Part shown: piece after piece, positions 44,648-53,978 of the stretch
Layout of the letters: every line of letters begins with the position of its first letter
Position numbering within the stretch: position 1 is the first letter of the stretch
Assembly: GCA_002457435.1 (NCBI GenBank)
Contig: NTLA01000010.1
Location: 1 to 64,000 of the forward strand
Length of the DNA: 64,000 nt
Reading direction: 5' to 3'
Source of the DNA: Acidimicrobiales bacterium MED-G01
GTDB taxonomy: Bacteria; Actinomycetota; Acidimicrobiia; Acidimicrobiales; Poriferisodalaceae
Position numbers and translations under genes: made by a program
The notes under the pieces: model-generated
Databases searched by the model: none
What the model was told of the DNA's origin: nothing
The model's input: only the letters and a program-made list of their open reading frames with translations

Positions 44648-45181
44648 CTAATAGTGAATCACGGCAACAACGTGACGTACACCAAGTTGTTCGCGACCCT
44701 TAAGGAAATCCAACTCGATGAGTACCGTTACGCCGGCTACTTCTGCGCCCGTTGCAACTACTAGACGCTCCGCAGCGGAGAGTGTTCCTCCAGTGGCAAG
44801 CACATCATCGACGAGTAGAACCCGATCCCCAGCGCCGATGATGCCAGCCTGAATCTCTACAGCGTCTGTGCCGTATTCGAGGCCGTAGGTTTCTGAAATT
44901 GTCGTTCCCGGGAGTTTCCCTGGTTTGCGTATTGGCGAAAATCCGAGATTCAGATGGTCGGCGATCGCCGGTCCAAATAGAAAGCCTCGGGATTCAATTC
45001 CCATTACATGCGTGATTGAGGCAGCTGCGAATTCTGACGCCATTGCTTCTGAAGCGATCTTTAACGCTCCGGGTTGTCGCAATAAGGGGCTTATGTCTCG
45101 AAAGACAATCCCGGGTTGAGGAAAGTCCTGCACAGCACCGATGAGATTCTTGAGTGACTCAGGGTCAAGCTGTTCTTTCAT
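44648..45181 (-). CDS. apt: Adenine phosphoribosyltransferase
   Basis: 177 aa. It salvages adenine to AMP with PRPP. Signatures are FPQPGIVFRDISPLLRQPGA, GIESRGFLFGPAIA and the PRPP loop VLLVDDVLATGGTLSAA. I start at ATG 45181 (MKEQLDPESL) because the 29-codon upstream extension overlaps secF and is not family-like; GGTGAG precedes it. Confidence 0.95.
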   Translation of the reverse strand: MKEQLDPESLKNLIGAVQDFPQPGIVFRDISPLLRQPGALKIASEAMASEFAAASITHVMGIESRGFLFGPAIADHLNLGFSPIRKPGKLPGTTISETYGLEYGTDAVEIQAGIIGAGDRVLLVDDVLATGGTLSAAERLVVATGAEVAGVTVLIELDFLKGREQLGVRHVVAVIHY

Positions 45182-45203
45182 CTCACCAATACACCCAGTT
45201 CGT

Positions 45204-46259
45204 TCAGCGCTTTCGCCCTTTCTTGCGCGGTCTTGGCGGGGCGCTTCTGTCATAACGATCCGCAGCAAGGGCGGTTGCTGCGTTCTCTATCGAGTTGGAT
45301 TCACTCAGTAGTTCTGCGTTTCGCTCTTGTTCAGCCCAATGCGGTTCGCGCCCTTTGAGTGAGGACACCAACGGCATCGCCACGAAAAGAGAACTGTAGG
45401 AACCCACTAGTAAGCCGATTAATAAGGCAATGGCAAACTCTTGCAAGCTGCCTGCTCCCATGATTAACGAGCCGACGACTAGTAGCGACACGACCGGCAG
45501 AACTGAGGTGATGGTGGTGTTCACTGATCTCATGATCACTTGATTTAGCGAGACATTGGCAAGATCTGAATACGTCATGCGCGTCTTAAGTGACAGTGAC
45601 CGCTCGTTATCTTTAACTCGGTCGAAGACAACTATCGTGTCGTACAGCGAGTAGCCCATAATTGTTAGGAACGCTACGACGGTTGCTGGGCTGATCTCGA
45701 ATTGGAAAATAGCGTAGATACCGACGGTAAGGGCTATGTCGTGAGCCACTGCAACAAGTGCCCCAAGGGCCATCTTCCACTCAAATCTGAGCGTCAAGTA
45801 CAAGGCGATAAGGATGAAGAACACCACTAAGGCTCGGCGCGCCTTTCCTGCGACTTCATCTCCGAAGGAAGGGCTGACAGTGCGAGCACTCACTGACTCG
45901 GGATCAACTTGAGCTGTCCCTGCTAGTGCCGAACCAATTGATTCCGCTGTTTCTCCGGCAGGTACTTCACCTCGAATACGAAAGATGTCCTCTCCACCGG
46001 TAATCCGTTGCACTCGCGCGTCAGACATCCCGATGTTCGATGCTGTCTTCTGTATCGAGTCAGTAGTTACGTCTTCTGAGGCTGGAGCCTCCCAGACTCC
46101 GCCGCCCTCGAATTCGATTCCTAGGTTTAAGCCTTGAATGAACAGAGCGGCGACGCAGATGAGCACAGCGACGATAGAGCCGGTGAGTACGCGCTTTGAA
46201 ACTCCTAAGAAGTCCCATGAGGTGTCGCCGCGGTACAGGCGTCTAATAGAAAAGCTCAT
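45204..46259 (-). CDS. secF: Protein translocase subunit SecF
   Basis: 351 aa, six membrane helices. SecF with SecD uses the proton gradient to help pull secreted proteins through SecYEG. The first helix is followed by the extracytoplasmic LGIEFEGGGVWEA loop; YDTIVVFDRVKDNERSL is the conserved cytoplasmic stretch after helix 4. The C-terminal tail is basic (PPRPRKKGRKR). It overlaps secD by 4 bases. Confidence 0.96.
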   Translation of the reverse strand: MSFSIRRLYRGDTSWDFLGVSKRVLTGSIVAVLICVAALFIQGLNLGIEFEGGGVWEAPASEDVTTDSIQKTASNIGMSDARVQRITGGEDIFRIRGEVPAGETAESIGSALAGTAQVDPESVSARTVSPSFGDEVAGKARRALVVFFILIALYLTLRFEWKMALGALVAVAHDIALTVGIYAIFQFEISPATVVAFLTIMGYSLYDTIVVFDRVKDNERSLSLKTRMTYSDLANVSLNQVIMRSVNTTITSVLPVVSLLVVGSLIMGAGSLQEFAIALLIGLLVGSYSSLFVAMPLVSSLKGREPHWAEQERNAELLSESNSIENAATALAADRYDRSAPPRPRKKGRKR

Positions 46260-47680
46260 ACCGATGCCTCCTCAGTAATCGTGTTGAGGCCAAGTCGCGT
46301 TGGGCGCTCATTTACAAGACGTCGAGCAACGAAGACCACCAGGGGTCGCATGAAGAAGAAGGAGACAGCCAAGTCGATAAGAGTTGCAATACCTAGGTAC
46401 AGCGCGAAACCTCTGACTGTTCCACTCGTCAGCTGGTACAGGACCCCTGCACCAATGAGAGAGGCAAGGTCGGCCCAGACTATGGTTGAAAATGCGGCCC
46501 GGAAACTGCCATCTGCCGCCGATCTGACTGCTCGACCCCGTCGAACTTCTTCTTTGATTCTCTCGTAGTAAACGATGTTTGAGTCGACCTGGACACCAAT
46601 TGAGACGATGATGCCGGTTGCACCCGCCAGCGTTAGAGCCAAGCCTTTACTTTCGCCCAACCAAGCAATGATCGACCACAGCGTGGCGCCGCTTACCGCG
46701 AGGCTGCAGATCGCGACCAAGCCAAGTAACCGGTAATAAAGCAGCATGTAGACACCGACCATCGCCAAACCAACTAAGCCGGCGATCACACCAGCGCGCA
46801 GTGTTCCTTCTCCCAAGGTTGCAGAGACCGTGCGCACGTCGTCTCGTTCGAATTCAACTGGGAGGGCTCCGAATCGGAGCACTAATGCAAGATTCTTTGC
46901 TTCAGCTTCATCAAATGAGCCTGAAATCACTGCCTGCCCCTTGAATTCGGTGGCATTGATCGTCGGCGCTGATTCAACTACTCCGTCAAGGACGATCGCT
47001 ACTTGTCTTTCGTAGTTGGCGACGGCCATCTGATCGAAAAGCAGTGCTCCTTCATCGTTGAACGACAGATCAACGATCCATTGGCCTTGGAAGGTGGCCA
47101 CAGCCTCTTCAATGACTTCTCCAGTTAATTCCGCTGGAGCCAAAACGAACCCCGTTTGCCCGGTCGAGCCTAAGAGGGCGACCGTGGCTGCTGCCTCATC
47201 TTCGTCGGGCGGTGTAAGCAGATCTGAAAGTGAAACTGTTCGGTCAACATCTTCAAGAATGTCGCCCTCTTCGGCGCTACCAGAACTATCGACTACTGCC
47301 TTCGCTGCTGCTCGTTGGTTGGGGTCGAGCGGGTCGAAGATGCTGATTGTCGGCCTGAAGGTCAATTCTGCCGTTTTACCGATGAGATCTACGGCTCGTT
47401 GTTTGTCCTTCACTCCGGGTAGCTGAATAACTACTTGGTTTCCTTGTCGCGTGATATCTGGTTCCGCGACACCAATCGCGTCAACACGGTTTCGAATAAT
47501 TTCGATTGCACGTTCAAATTGTTCGTCAGATACTTCGTCGGCGGGTCGTAGAACAACTTCTACCCCACCTTGGAGTTGCACTCCAAGCACCGGGGTCCAA
47601 CCTGCTGACAAGACACCTGCCAGCGATCCTCCCGCAATAAGCAGGACCATGAAGAGAGAGACAATGTGGGAACGGCGCAA
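46256..47680 (-). CDS. secD: Protein translocase subunit SecD
   Basis: 474 aa. The N-terminal helix is followed by VLGVQLQGGVEVVLRPADE, the large extracytoplasmic P1 region with IIRNRVDAIGVAEPDI and VVIQLPGVKD, and five C-terminal helices including the VQVDSNIVYYERIKEEVRRG stretch conserved in SecD. It follows yajC by 32 bp, forming the canonical yajC-secD-secF set. Confidence 0.96.
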   Translation of the reverse strand: MRRSHIVSLFMVLLIAGGSLAGVLSAGWTPVLGVQLQGGVEVVLRPADEVSDEQFERAIEIIRNRVDAIGVAEPDITRQGNQVVIQLPGVKDKQRAVDLIGKTAELTFRPTISIFDPLDPNQRAAAKAVVDSSGSAEEGDILEDVDRTVSLSDLLTPPDEDEAAATVALLGSTGQTGFVLAPAELTGEVIEEAVATFQGQWIVDLSFNDEGALLFDQMAVANYERQVAIVLDGVVESAPTINATEFKGQAVISGSFDEAEAKNLALVLRFGALPVEFERDDVRTVSATLGEGTLRAGVIAGLVGLAMVGVYMLLYYRLLGLVAICSLAVSGATLWSIIAWLGESKGLALTLAGATGIIVSIGVQVDSNIVYYERIKEEVRRGRAVRSAADGSFRAAFSTIVWADLASLIGAGVLYQLTSGTVRGFALYLGIATLIDLAVSFFFMRPLVVFVARRLVNERPTRLGLNTITEEASV

Positions 47681-47712
47681 GGATCTAATCCAATTCGGCT
47701 AAAGCTTGATAC

Positions 47713-48033
47713 TCAGTCTTCTTCGTCAGCGTTATCGGAACTGTCAGGGGCTTCTTCTGCTTTGGTAACAATTTCTCCGATTGACCGTCGCTGCACTCTT
47801 AGCTCAACGTCGTCGTCGACTTCGAGGGCAACAATGTTTTCGTCTTCCTCTGCCACGATGATGCCGATCACTCCACCGACGGTCGCCACTTCATCTCCAA
47901 CGCCTGCCGCCCGAACCAATGCCTCTCGTTCCTTCATTCGTTTCTGCTGAGGTCGCAGTATCAAGAAATACATGCCAACAAAGACAATGATTGGCAGTAG
48001 CAGTGCCATGGTGAACGACTCCGGATTAGACAA
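47713..48033 (-). CDS. yajC: Preprotein translocase accessory subunit YajC
   Basis: 106 aa. One N-terminal membrane helix (LLLPIIVFVGMYFLILRPQ) is followed by QKRMKEREALVRAAGVGDEVATVGGVIG, the YajC signature, and an acidic tail. It belongs to the SecDF-YajC complex. The acidic C-terminus (EEAPDSSDNADEED) is variable in the family. The 81 bp before it, to the tgt stop, hold no recognisable feature. Confidence 0.95.
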   Translation of the reverse strand: MSNPESFTMALLLPIIVFVGMYFLILRPQQKRMKEREALVRAAGVGDEVATVGGVIGIIVAEEDENIVALEVDDDVELRVQRRSIGEIVTKAEEAPDSSDNADEED

Positions 48034-48114
48034 TTAGAACAAGCAGGTGCCAGCGTACTGCCCTCATCTCCTGTCTCCATGAATCTTTGGTGGTTGAGTG
48101 TGAACTTTGAGTAA

Positions 48115-49209
48115 CTAGGCCCAAGTTTCAAGAATCTTCAAACGGAAGGAGTCATATGTGCCGTCTTCTATGGCTCGCCTCGCCTGCTTCACAAGGTCCA
48201 GAAGGAACCAAAGGTTGTGCATGGTCGCTATTCGAGCAGCTGTCGGCTCTTTCACTTGGATCAGGTGTCGTAAGTATGCGCGACTGAAACTGTTGGACAT
48301 TGGGTTTGCCGGGTCTAGAGGTTGGTCGTCACGAGCATGTTTTGCGTTGCGGAGGTTCAGCTTTCCACTGGAGGTGAGTACTGTTCCGTGCCGGGCAAGC
48401 CTGGTCGGCAATACGCAGTCGAACATGTCAATTCCTGATCCGATTGCATCAACAATTCTCGCCGGGTCACCGACACCCATGAGATAACGAGGCCTATCTT
48501 CCGGTAGTTCTATGGCCGCCGCATTTAGTGCCGGCATCATTTCACCGTGACTTTCACCGACGGACAAGCCTCCGATTCCGTATCCGGGAAAGTCGAGTGA
48601 CGCCATATGTTTCGCACTCCTAGTGCGAAGCCTCGGATCGATCCCTCCTTGCACAATGCCAAACAAAGCCTGGTCGGTTAGTCGGTGAACAGATTTAGCT
48701 CGTGAGGCCCAATCGTGAGTCCGTTCCATCGCTTTGACGACTGTGTCCTGTGATGAGGGGAGTGCTGGACAAACATCAAGTGCCATTTGAATATCGGCGC
48801 CCAGCTGTTCCTGCGTAGATACGGCATCTTCGGGCGTGAAACGTACTTTCGAACCATCGTAAATCGAGGTGAACGTGACTCCGTCATCATCGATCTTTAC
48901 GTTGTCATTCAACGACATGACCTGAAAGCCTCCAGAATCAGTCAACATGTGACCGTCCCAAGAAGCGAAGGAATGAAGTCCTCCTAAATCCTCAATAATT
49001 TGTGCTCCTGGTCGAAGCATCAGGTGGTAGGTGTTTCCGAGCACGACTTCAATGTCCAGTTCTTTATAGTCGCGTTGGTCAAGGTGGATTACGGCACCTC
49101 GTGTTCCGACTGGCATGAACACTGGTGTTTCAATCGAGCCTCGAGAAGTGTGGATTCGACCTCGTCGAGCTTGATGATCTGACGCTAATAGTTCGAAGGA
49201 CAGAGACAC
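48115..49209 (-). CDS. tgt: tRNA-guanine transglycosylase lacking the zinc cysteines
   Basis: 364 aa. It swaps guanine-34 of GUN tRNAs for preQ1 on the way to queuosine. The catalytic aspartates are D91 in LTDSGGFQVMSL and D264 in FDCVLPTR. The zinc site normally has a C-x-C-x2-C cluster before SRAYLRHL; here that stretch reads DPANPMSNSF with no cysteine and is about two residues shorter. The fourth ligand position, H331 in MHNLWF, is kept. Position beside queA supports a real queuosine role, so the enzyme probably folds without zinc. Whether it retains activity is unknown. Confidence 0.93.
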   Translation of the reverse strand: MSLSFELLASDHQARRGRIHTSRGSIETPVFMPVGTRGAVIHLDQRDYKELDIEVVLGNTYHLMLRPGAQIIEDLGGLHSFASWDGHMLTDSGGFQVMSLNDNVKIDDDGVTFTSIYDGSKVRFTPEDAVSTQEQLGADIQMALDVCPALPSSQDTVVKAMERTHDWASRAKSVHRLTDQALFGIVQGGIDPRLRTRSAKHMASLDFPGYGIGGLSVGESHGEMMPALNAAAIELPEDRPRYLMGVGDPARIVDAIGSGIDMFDCVLPTRLARHGTVLTSSGKLNLRNAKHARDDQPLDPANPMSNSFSRAYLRHLIQVKEPTAARIATMHNLWFLLDLVKQARRAIEDGTYDSFRLKILETWA

Positions 49210-49236
49210 AGTGGTTCCAGCATGGCAGAGGACCGC

Positions 49237-50256
49237 TCAACTAGGAGCCCGGTGCAACAACATTGCGTCGCCGAAGGAAAGAAACCTGTAGTTGTTGTCG
49301 AGGGCTTCTCGGTATAGCTCTTTCCACCGGTCCCCGATAAAAGCATCAATCATCATGAGAAGAGTCGATCGAGGCATATGAAAGTTGGTCATCAACACGT
49401 CGACGACCTCAAATTTAGATCCGCGTCGCAAGAAAAGCTCGGTGCGGCCTGACAACGTCCCTCGTGCAGCAGATTCGAGAGCTCGAACTGTAGTTGTGCC
49501 GATCGCCACAACTCGCCGTGCTTTTTGGCAAGCCTCCCACGTGCTTTCGTCGACTTTGTAGCTCTCACTATGCATGACGTGGTCGGCGGGGTCGTCCACT
49601 GTTACGGGTCGAAAGGTGTCGAGGCCTACAACGAGGTCTATTTTTTTAATCCGTGCGCCCCTATCCCTAATTTCTTGCAGAAGTTCATTGGTTAGGTGAA
49701 GACCAGCAGTGGGCGCCGCCACTGAGCCTGGCGTTCGAGCATAAACAGTCTGGTATCGCTCTGGAGAGTGTCCTTTTGAAGTTATGTAGGGCGGAAGTGG
49801 TGACTCACCAGCTCTAGAAAGCCTCTGGCTTTCGTTGGGATTGGACACCGCTACACCTGCATGTATGACGACTACCTTTCTTTGACCATCTTCGCCGATT
49901 TCATCGCCCACCATCACCTGAAGGTCTTTGTCTCTTTCGCTCCGTAGTTCGGTTCCGCTTTTCACGCGACGACTCGGCTTCACCAAAGCAGCCCAACCAT
50001 CAGCCACGGGCTCCAGCAACAGAACTTCGACCGCGCCGCCCGTTACTTTCCGTAGCGGTAGTCGAGCGGGGATAACACTAGTCTCGTTCACCACAACTAC
50101 ATCGCCGGGACCTAACTGGTCGGGTAGGTCAGTAACGGTCAAATGTTGAGGAGGACGACCGAGCCCCGCGTCGACGAGCAACTTCGCGCTGTCGCGCGGT
50201 ACAGCGGGCTTCTGGGCAACCGCTCCCGCTGGTAATTCGTAATCAAATTCCTTCAT
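49237..50256 (-). CDS. queA: tRNA preQ1(34) S-adenosylmethionine ribosyltransferase-isomerase
   Basis: 339 aa. It transfers the ribosyl part of SAM to preQ1 in tRNA to give epoxyqueuosine. Signatures are FDYELPAGAVAQKPAVPRDS at the N-terminus, VAAPTAGLHLTNELL, VGLDTFRPV and TNFHMPRSTLLMMIDAF near the end. It sits 27 bp upstream of tgt in one transcript. The later gene queG/queH is not seen here. Confidence 0.95.
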   Translation of the reverse strand: MKEFDYELPAGAVAQKPAVPRDSAKLLVDAGLGRPPQHLTVTDLPDQLGPGDVVVVNETSVIPARLPLRKVTGGAVEVLLLEPVADGWAALVKPSRRVKSGTELRSERDKDLQVMVGDEIGEDGQRKVVVIHAGVAVSNPNESQRLSRAGESPLPPYITSKGHSPERYQTVYARTPGSVAAPTAGLHLTNELLQEIRDRGARIKKIDLVVGLDTFRPVTVDDPADHVMHSESYKVDESTWEACQKARRVVAIGTTTVRALESAARGTLSGRTELFLRRGSKFEVVDVLMTNFHMPRSTLLMMIDAFIGDRWKELYREALDNNYRFLSFGDAMLLHRAPS

Positions 50257-50275
50257 ATTTTGGGCAGACTGTTAA

Positions 50276-50920
50276 TCACTCACATCGTCGCTGATTTTGG
50301 AACTCCGAGTTCGCTAGTCCCATGAGCGCCTCTCGGGTCCAAGCAGAATCTACTCCCCGTGCACGCATTAACCGATCTAGATGCTGGCTTAGCTGGGTCG
50401 GAGCAGCTTCCAAAAATCCATTCAGGATGACTGACAAATACGGTTCTCCTGGTGCTCTCGCCTCGACCGACTTTGGACTCGTAAACGTCATCAGCGGCCG
50501 GCCATGAAAGTCACCCAGATAAACGATTCTCGAGTACCAGGAGTCTCCGATCTGCATTTCTCCCACTTCTCTTACTTCCGATACATCGAGTTCAACATCG
50601 CCCGGTTGCAGTCCATTTTCCTGAGCTAATACATCGGCAAATTGTTCCGCCGTGATGTCCCAACAACGAAGACATGCACCTTCGTCAATGTGGGGGTCAA
50701 GGAAGGCGACACCTCCTCCCCATCTTTCTGACGAAAGACCGAATGAAAGGCTCCAGGGGCCATGAACTATGGGTGACTGCGGCCCGGGCTCTTGGTTGTC
50801 GCGAGCACCAGTGTGCTCAGCGCCGCTCGGCCCATAGCTACCTCCTTCTATGTACCGCAAAAACCGCTCTTTTAGAACGTTTGAACCGTAAGCGCCATAC
50901 CAAATTCGATCAGAACCCAT
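50276..50920 (-). CDS. Gamma-glutamylcyclotransferase-like protein
   Basis: 214 aa. The N-terminal WYGAYGSNVLKERFLRYIEG carries the Y-G-S-N motif of the GGCT/BtrG fold, with a later TFTSPKSVEARAPGEPYLSV. Related actinobacterial proteins are often misnamed histone deacetylases. The acidic catalytic residue cannot be assigned by eye, so activity on a gamma-glutamyl substrate is only a fold-based guess. I start at ATG 50920, 10 bp after the ruvB stop; a longer frame overlaps ruvB. Confidence 0.65.
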   Translation of the reverse strand: MGSDRIWYGAYGSNVLKERFLRYIEGGSYGPSGAEHTGARDNQEPGPQSPIVHGPWSLSFGLSSERWGGGVAFLDPHIDEGACLRCWDITAEQFADVLAQENGLQPGDVELDVSEVREVGEMQIGDSWYSRIVYLGDFHGRPLMTFTSPKSVEARAPGEPYLSVILNGFLEAAPTQLSQHLDRLMRARGVDSAWTREALMGLANSEFQNQRRCE

Positions 50921-50930
50921 TCGGCAAATC

Positions 50931-52016
50931 TTACTTTTCGTCGAATAACGAGGGGTCTTCGCCAAATTGCGCGGGCGGTGATACTCCGAGGTGCGCAAAG
51001 GCTGACGCGGTGACAACGCGTCCACGCGGAGTGCGTTGCAGAAGCCCCTGTTGAATCAAGAAAGGTTCGTAAACGTCCTCAAGAGTCTCTGGTTGCTCAC
51101 CGACAGTTATCGACAAGGTCGATAAACCAACTGGTCCGCCGACATGGGTGAGCGCGATCGATTCCAGGATCGACCGGTCAACCTTGTCTAAACCAAGTTC
51201 GTCGACTCCAAAAAGCGCCAGTCCGTCGCGGGCGACTTCAACGTCGATGTCTCCGTTAGCACGCACCTCAGCAAAGTCTCGCACTCGGCGGAGCAGGCGA
51301 TTAGCTATGCGGGGTGTACCTCTACTTCTGCTAGCAATTTCGGCGGCACCATCCGAGTCGACGGTGACGGAGAGGATGCCGGCAGCTCGTTCAACTATCG
51401 ACTGCAACTCTGCAGAGTCGTAGTAATCAAGCCTTTCGACGAGGCCGAAGCGATCTCTGAGCGGCCCAGCTATCAGTCCAGTTCTTGTTGTTGCTCCGAC
51501 CAAAGTAAATGGCGGGAGATCAAAGCGGATTGAACGCGCTGCCGGCCCTTTGCCCAATACTACGTCCAACTGGAAATCTTCCATCGCCGGGTAGAGCACT
51601 TCCTCCACCTGCTTTGGGAGGCGGTGGATTTCGTCGATGAACAGCACATCACGATCTGCAAGATTGGTGAGAATGGCGGCGAGGTCACCTGCTCGTTCAA
51701 TCGCTGGTCCCGAGGTGACGTGCATAGTTACCTCAAGTTCAGCGGCCACTATTCCCGCAAGAGTCGTTTTGCCGAGACCAGGGGGACCGGCGAACAGCAA
51801 ATGGTCGGGTGTTTGCTCTCTCCCGCGGGCTGCCTCCAACAACACTCCCAAATGTTCCTTAAGTTCTGTTTGGCCGACGAATTCGTCTAGTCGACGCGGA
51901 CGTAAACCAGCCTCGTCATTATCCTCTCTAACTAGATCAGCGCTTAGAACTTCATCTCGTTCTTCACTCTCGTCTCGACGAAAACCTTCTTCGCGACCCC
52001 ATTCATTTTCGCTCAT
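50931..52016 (-). CDS. ruvB: Holliday junction branch-migration helicase RuvB
   Basis: 361 aa. AAA+ motor with Walker [20 protein letters not shown], Walker [17 protein letters not shown] and sensor 1 LVGATTRTG. The C-terminal winged helix includes [18 protein letters not shown]. The N-terminal ~30 residues are charged and variable. It shares one base with the ruvA stop. It works with RuvA and RuvC, encoded just upstream. Confidence 0.96.
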   Translation of the reverse strand: MSENEWGREEGFRRDESEERDEVLSADLVREDNDEAGLRPRRLDEFVGQTELKEHLGVLLEAARGREQTPDHLLFAGPPGLGKTTLAGIVAAELEVTMHVTSGPAIERAGDLAAILTNLADRDVLFIDEIHRLPKQVEEVLYPAMEDFQLDVVLGKGPAARSIRFDLPPFTLVGATTRTGLIAGPLRDRFGLVERLDYYDSAELQSIVERAAGILSVTVDSDGAAEIASRSRGTPRIANRLLRRVRDFAEVRANGDIDVEVARDGLALFGVDELGLDKVDRSILESIALTHVGGPVGLSTLSITVGEQPETLEDVYEPFLIQQGLLQRTPRGRVVTASAFAHLGVSPPAQFGEDPSLFDEK

Positions 52017-52606
52017 CAGCGGTTCATCCGTTGGAGGGCTTCGCGCAACATCGTTGAAGTGTCATCCCCTTGTAGACCTTCGACAGCGTGACGCACTTCG
52101 TCGGGCCCAAAACCCATCTGGTTTAACGCTTCGCGAACATCGGTCAATGCCGACGAGGGTATTTCTGGATCAGAAATCAATCCGTCGGCTTCGTAGCCTG
52201 CAACGTCAAGTCGGTTCTTGAGTTCTAAAACCATTCTCTGGGCAGTTTTCTTCCCTACTCCGGGTACCAGACACAGAGCGTCAACGTCTTCGGTTGCTAC
52301 TGCCTGACGAAGTTCGTCTGGTGGCAAAGTGGCGAGTACCGCCATGCCCAATGCTGGACCGACACCGTGAGCGCCGATCACTGACTCAAAACATTTACGT
52401 TCGATCAATGTTGCAAACCCATAAAGTTGCTGATCGTCTTCGCGTATGTGGTGGTGAATGTGCACGAACGCTTCAGCCCCAACTTCTGATAGGTCACCGA
52501 GAGTTCTGGGATTGACGCTAACCCTGTACCCAACTCCGGCTACTTCAATGACAATCTCCCCTTCGGGGTTCTTATCGACGACTGAGCCGCGAAGCGAGCC
52601 GATCAT
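52016..52606 (-). CDS. ruvA: Holliday junction DNA-binding protein RuvA
   Basis: 196 aa. Domain I OB-fold begins [20 protein letters not shown]; the HhH domain has [19 protein letters not shown]; the RuvB-binding domain III is at the C-terminus ([20 protein letters not shown]). ATG 52606 overlaps the ruvC stop by 4 bases (ATGA), so upstream in-frame codons are discounted. Confidence 0.95.
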   Translation of the reverse strand: MIGSLRGSVVDKNPEGEIVIEVAGVGYRVSVNPRTLGDLSEVGAEAFVHIHHHIREDDQQLYGFATLIERKCFESVIGAHGVGPALGMAVLATLPPDELRQAVATEDVDALCLVPGVGKKTAQRMVLELKNRLDVAGYEADGLISDPEIPSSALTDVREALNQMGFGPDEVRHAVEGLQGDDTSTMLREALQRMNR

Positions 52607-53106
52607 GACAGATTCGGGCTCTTGGCCAGTTCCCGAGTTGCGCGATGAGCTAAATGGCAAAGCGCTACGGCTGCTGCGTCGGCAGCATCTGGCGGCGATG
52701 GCGTTTCGGGCAACCTAAGCAACGACTGCACCATGCGTTGCATCTGCTCTTTGTTGGCGCCTCCCCAGCCTGCAACGGCGTCCTTAACCTGATTAGGGGT
52801 GTATTCGACTACTTCAGATCCTGCCGAATGCCCGATAGCCATTGCTAAGCCGCTTACTTGAGCGACTCCCATAGCTGTTCGGGCGTTGACTTGAAAAAAG
52901 ACGCGTTCTATAGCGACTACATCTGGCTTATGTTCTTCAATTAGCTTGACGAATTCTTCGTGAATCCACGCCAAACGTTCTGCTGTAGGAGCCTTAGCCG
53001 GCGTTCTTATGACACCGATTGCTACAGCTTCTGCTTTTCGACCTGCCTGCTCCACAACGCCATAACCGCAACGCGATAAACCGGGGTCGATACCTAAAAC
53101 GAACAC
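52603..53106 (-). CDS. ruvC: Crossover junction endodeoxyribonuclease RuvC
   Basis: 167 aa. It resolves Holliday junctions. The catalytic acidic residues are in VLGIDPGLSRCGYGV, VVAIERVFFQVN and the late DAADAAAVALCHLAHR. It is first of the coupled ruvC-ruvA-ruvB set and follows yebC by 36 bp. Confidence 0.95.
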   Translation of the reverse strand: MFVLGIDPGLSRCGYGVVEQAGRKAEAVAIGVIRTPAKAPTAERLAWIHEEFVKLIEEHKPDVVAIERVFFQVNARTAMGVAQVSGLAMAIGHSAGSEVVEYTPNQVKDAVAGWGGANKEQMQRMVQSLLRLPETPSPPDAADAAAVALCHLAHRATRELAKSPNLS

Positions 53107-53142
53107 AGGTTCGATTGTACATGACGAGGTCAGTGGTACCGA

Positions 53143-53895
53143 TCAGCCTTCGGTTAGTTCTGCCAATACCTGGTCAGGGACATCAAAGTTGGCATAGACC
53201 CCTTGCACGTCGTCATGATCGTCAAGTGCGTCCATTACTGCCAAAACTTGCGCAGCCTCGCCACTGGATAGGAGTTCAATCACGTTTTGTGGCAAGTAGG
53301 TCAGATCGGTTGATGAAACCTCAATCCCGGACCCTTCAAGCGCCTCTCTTACTGAGATCGTGTCTGACGGCTCCGTGGTGACTCTCCATACTTCGCCTTC
53401 TGCTACAACATCTTCAGCGCCGGCTTCAAGAGCCACCATCATGACTTGGTCTTCGTCTGCCGTTCCGGGGACTAGGACAACTCCCTTGCGGTCGAATTGC
53501 CATGCGACAGCTCCAGGCTCAGCAAGGGATCCTCCAGCTCGAGTGAAAACGCTCCGAATTTCAGCTCCGGTTCTATTCCTATTGTCAGTGAGTACGTCAA
53601 CAAACATCGCGACCCCATGGGGTGCGTAACCTTCATAGGTGACTTGCTCGTAATTGACGCCCTCAAGTTCGCCGGTTCCGCGCTTGATAGCTCTTTCAAT
53701 AGTGTCAAGGGGCACTGAATTATCGCGTGCCTTTTGATACATAGTCCTGAGAGTTGCGTTGGACTCTAGGTCGCCTCCGCCTTCACGGGCTGCTACTTCG
53801 ACCTGGCGAATGAGCTTGGCGAAAAGTTTTCCGCGAGCTTTGTCCGCGGCACCTTTCTTATGTTTGATGGTCGCCCATTTGGAATGCCCGGACAC
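53143..53895 (-). CDS. yebC: YebC/PmpR-family regulatory or translation factor
   Basis: 250 aa. The start SGHSKWATIKHKKGAADKAR is diagnostic. GTG 53895 has GGAGG 7 nt upstream; the frame extends seven codons further without conservation. YebC proteins act as transcription regulators in some bacteria, and recent work links them to relief of ribosome stalling at polyproline, which would complement EF-P. The yebC-ruvC neighbourhood is nearly universal. Confidence 0.95.
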   Translation of the reverse strand: MSGHSKWATIKHKKGAADKARGKLFAKLIRQVEVAAREGGGDLESNATLRTMYQKARDNSVPLDTIERAIKRGTGELEGVNYEQVTYEGYAPHGVAMFVDVLTDNRNRTGAEIRSVFTRAGGSLAEPGAVAWQFDRKGVVLVPGTADEDQVMMVALEAGAEDVVAEGEVWRVTTEPSDTISVREALEGSGIEVSSTDLTYLPQNVIELLSSGEAAQVLAVMDALDDHDDVQGVYANFDVPDQVLAELTEG

Positions 53896-53978
53896 TTCGA
53901 TACCTCCAGGCCACATTCTGCCACTCTCACAGGGACAATTGAACGTCGGTGCAGCAGTCAGTAATGACGATAGGTTCG

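Noticed and set aside
51637-52221. 194-codon plus-strand open frame opposite ruvB and ruvA
   Set aside because: Low-complexity Ser/Arg-rich shadow of ruvBA.
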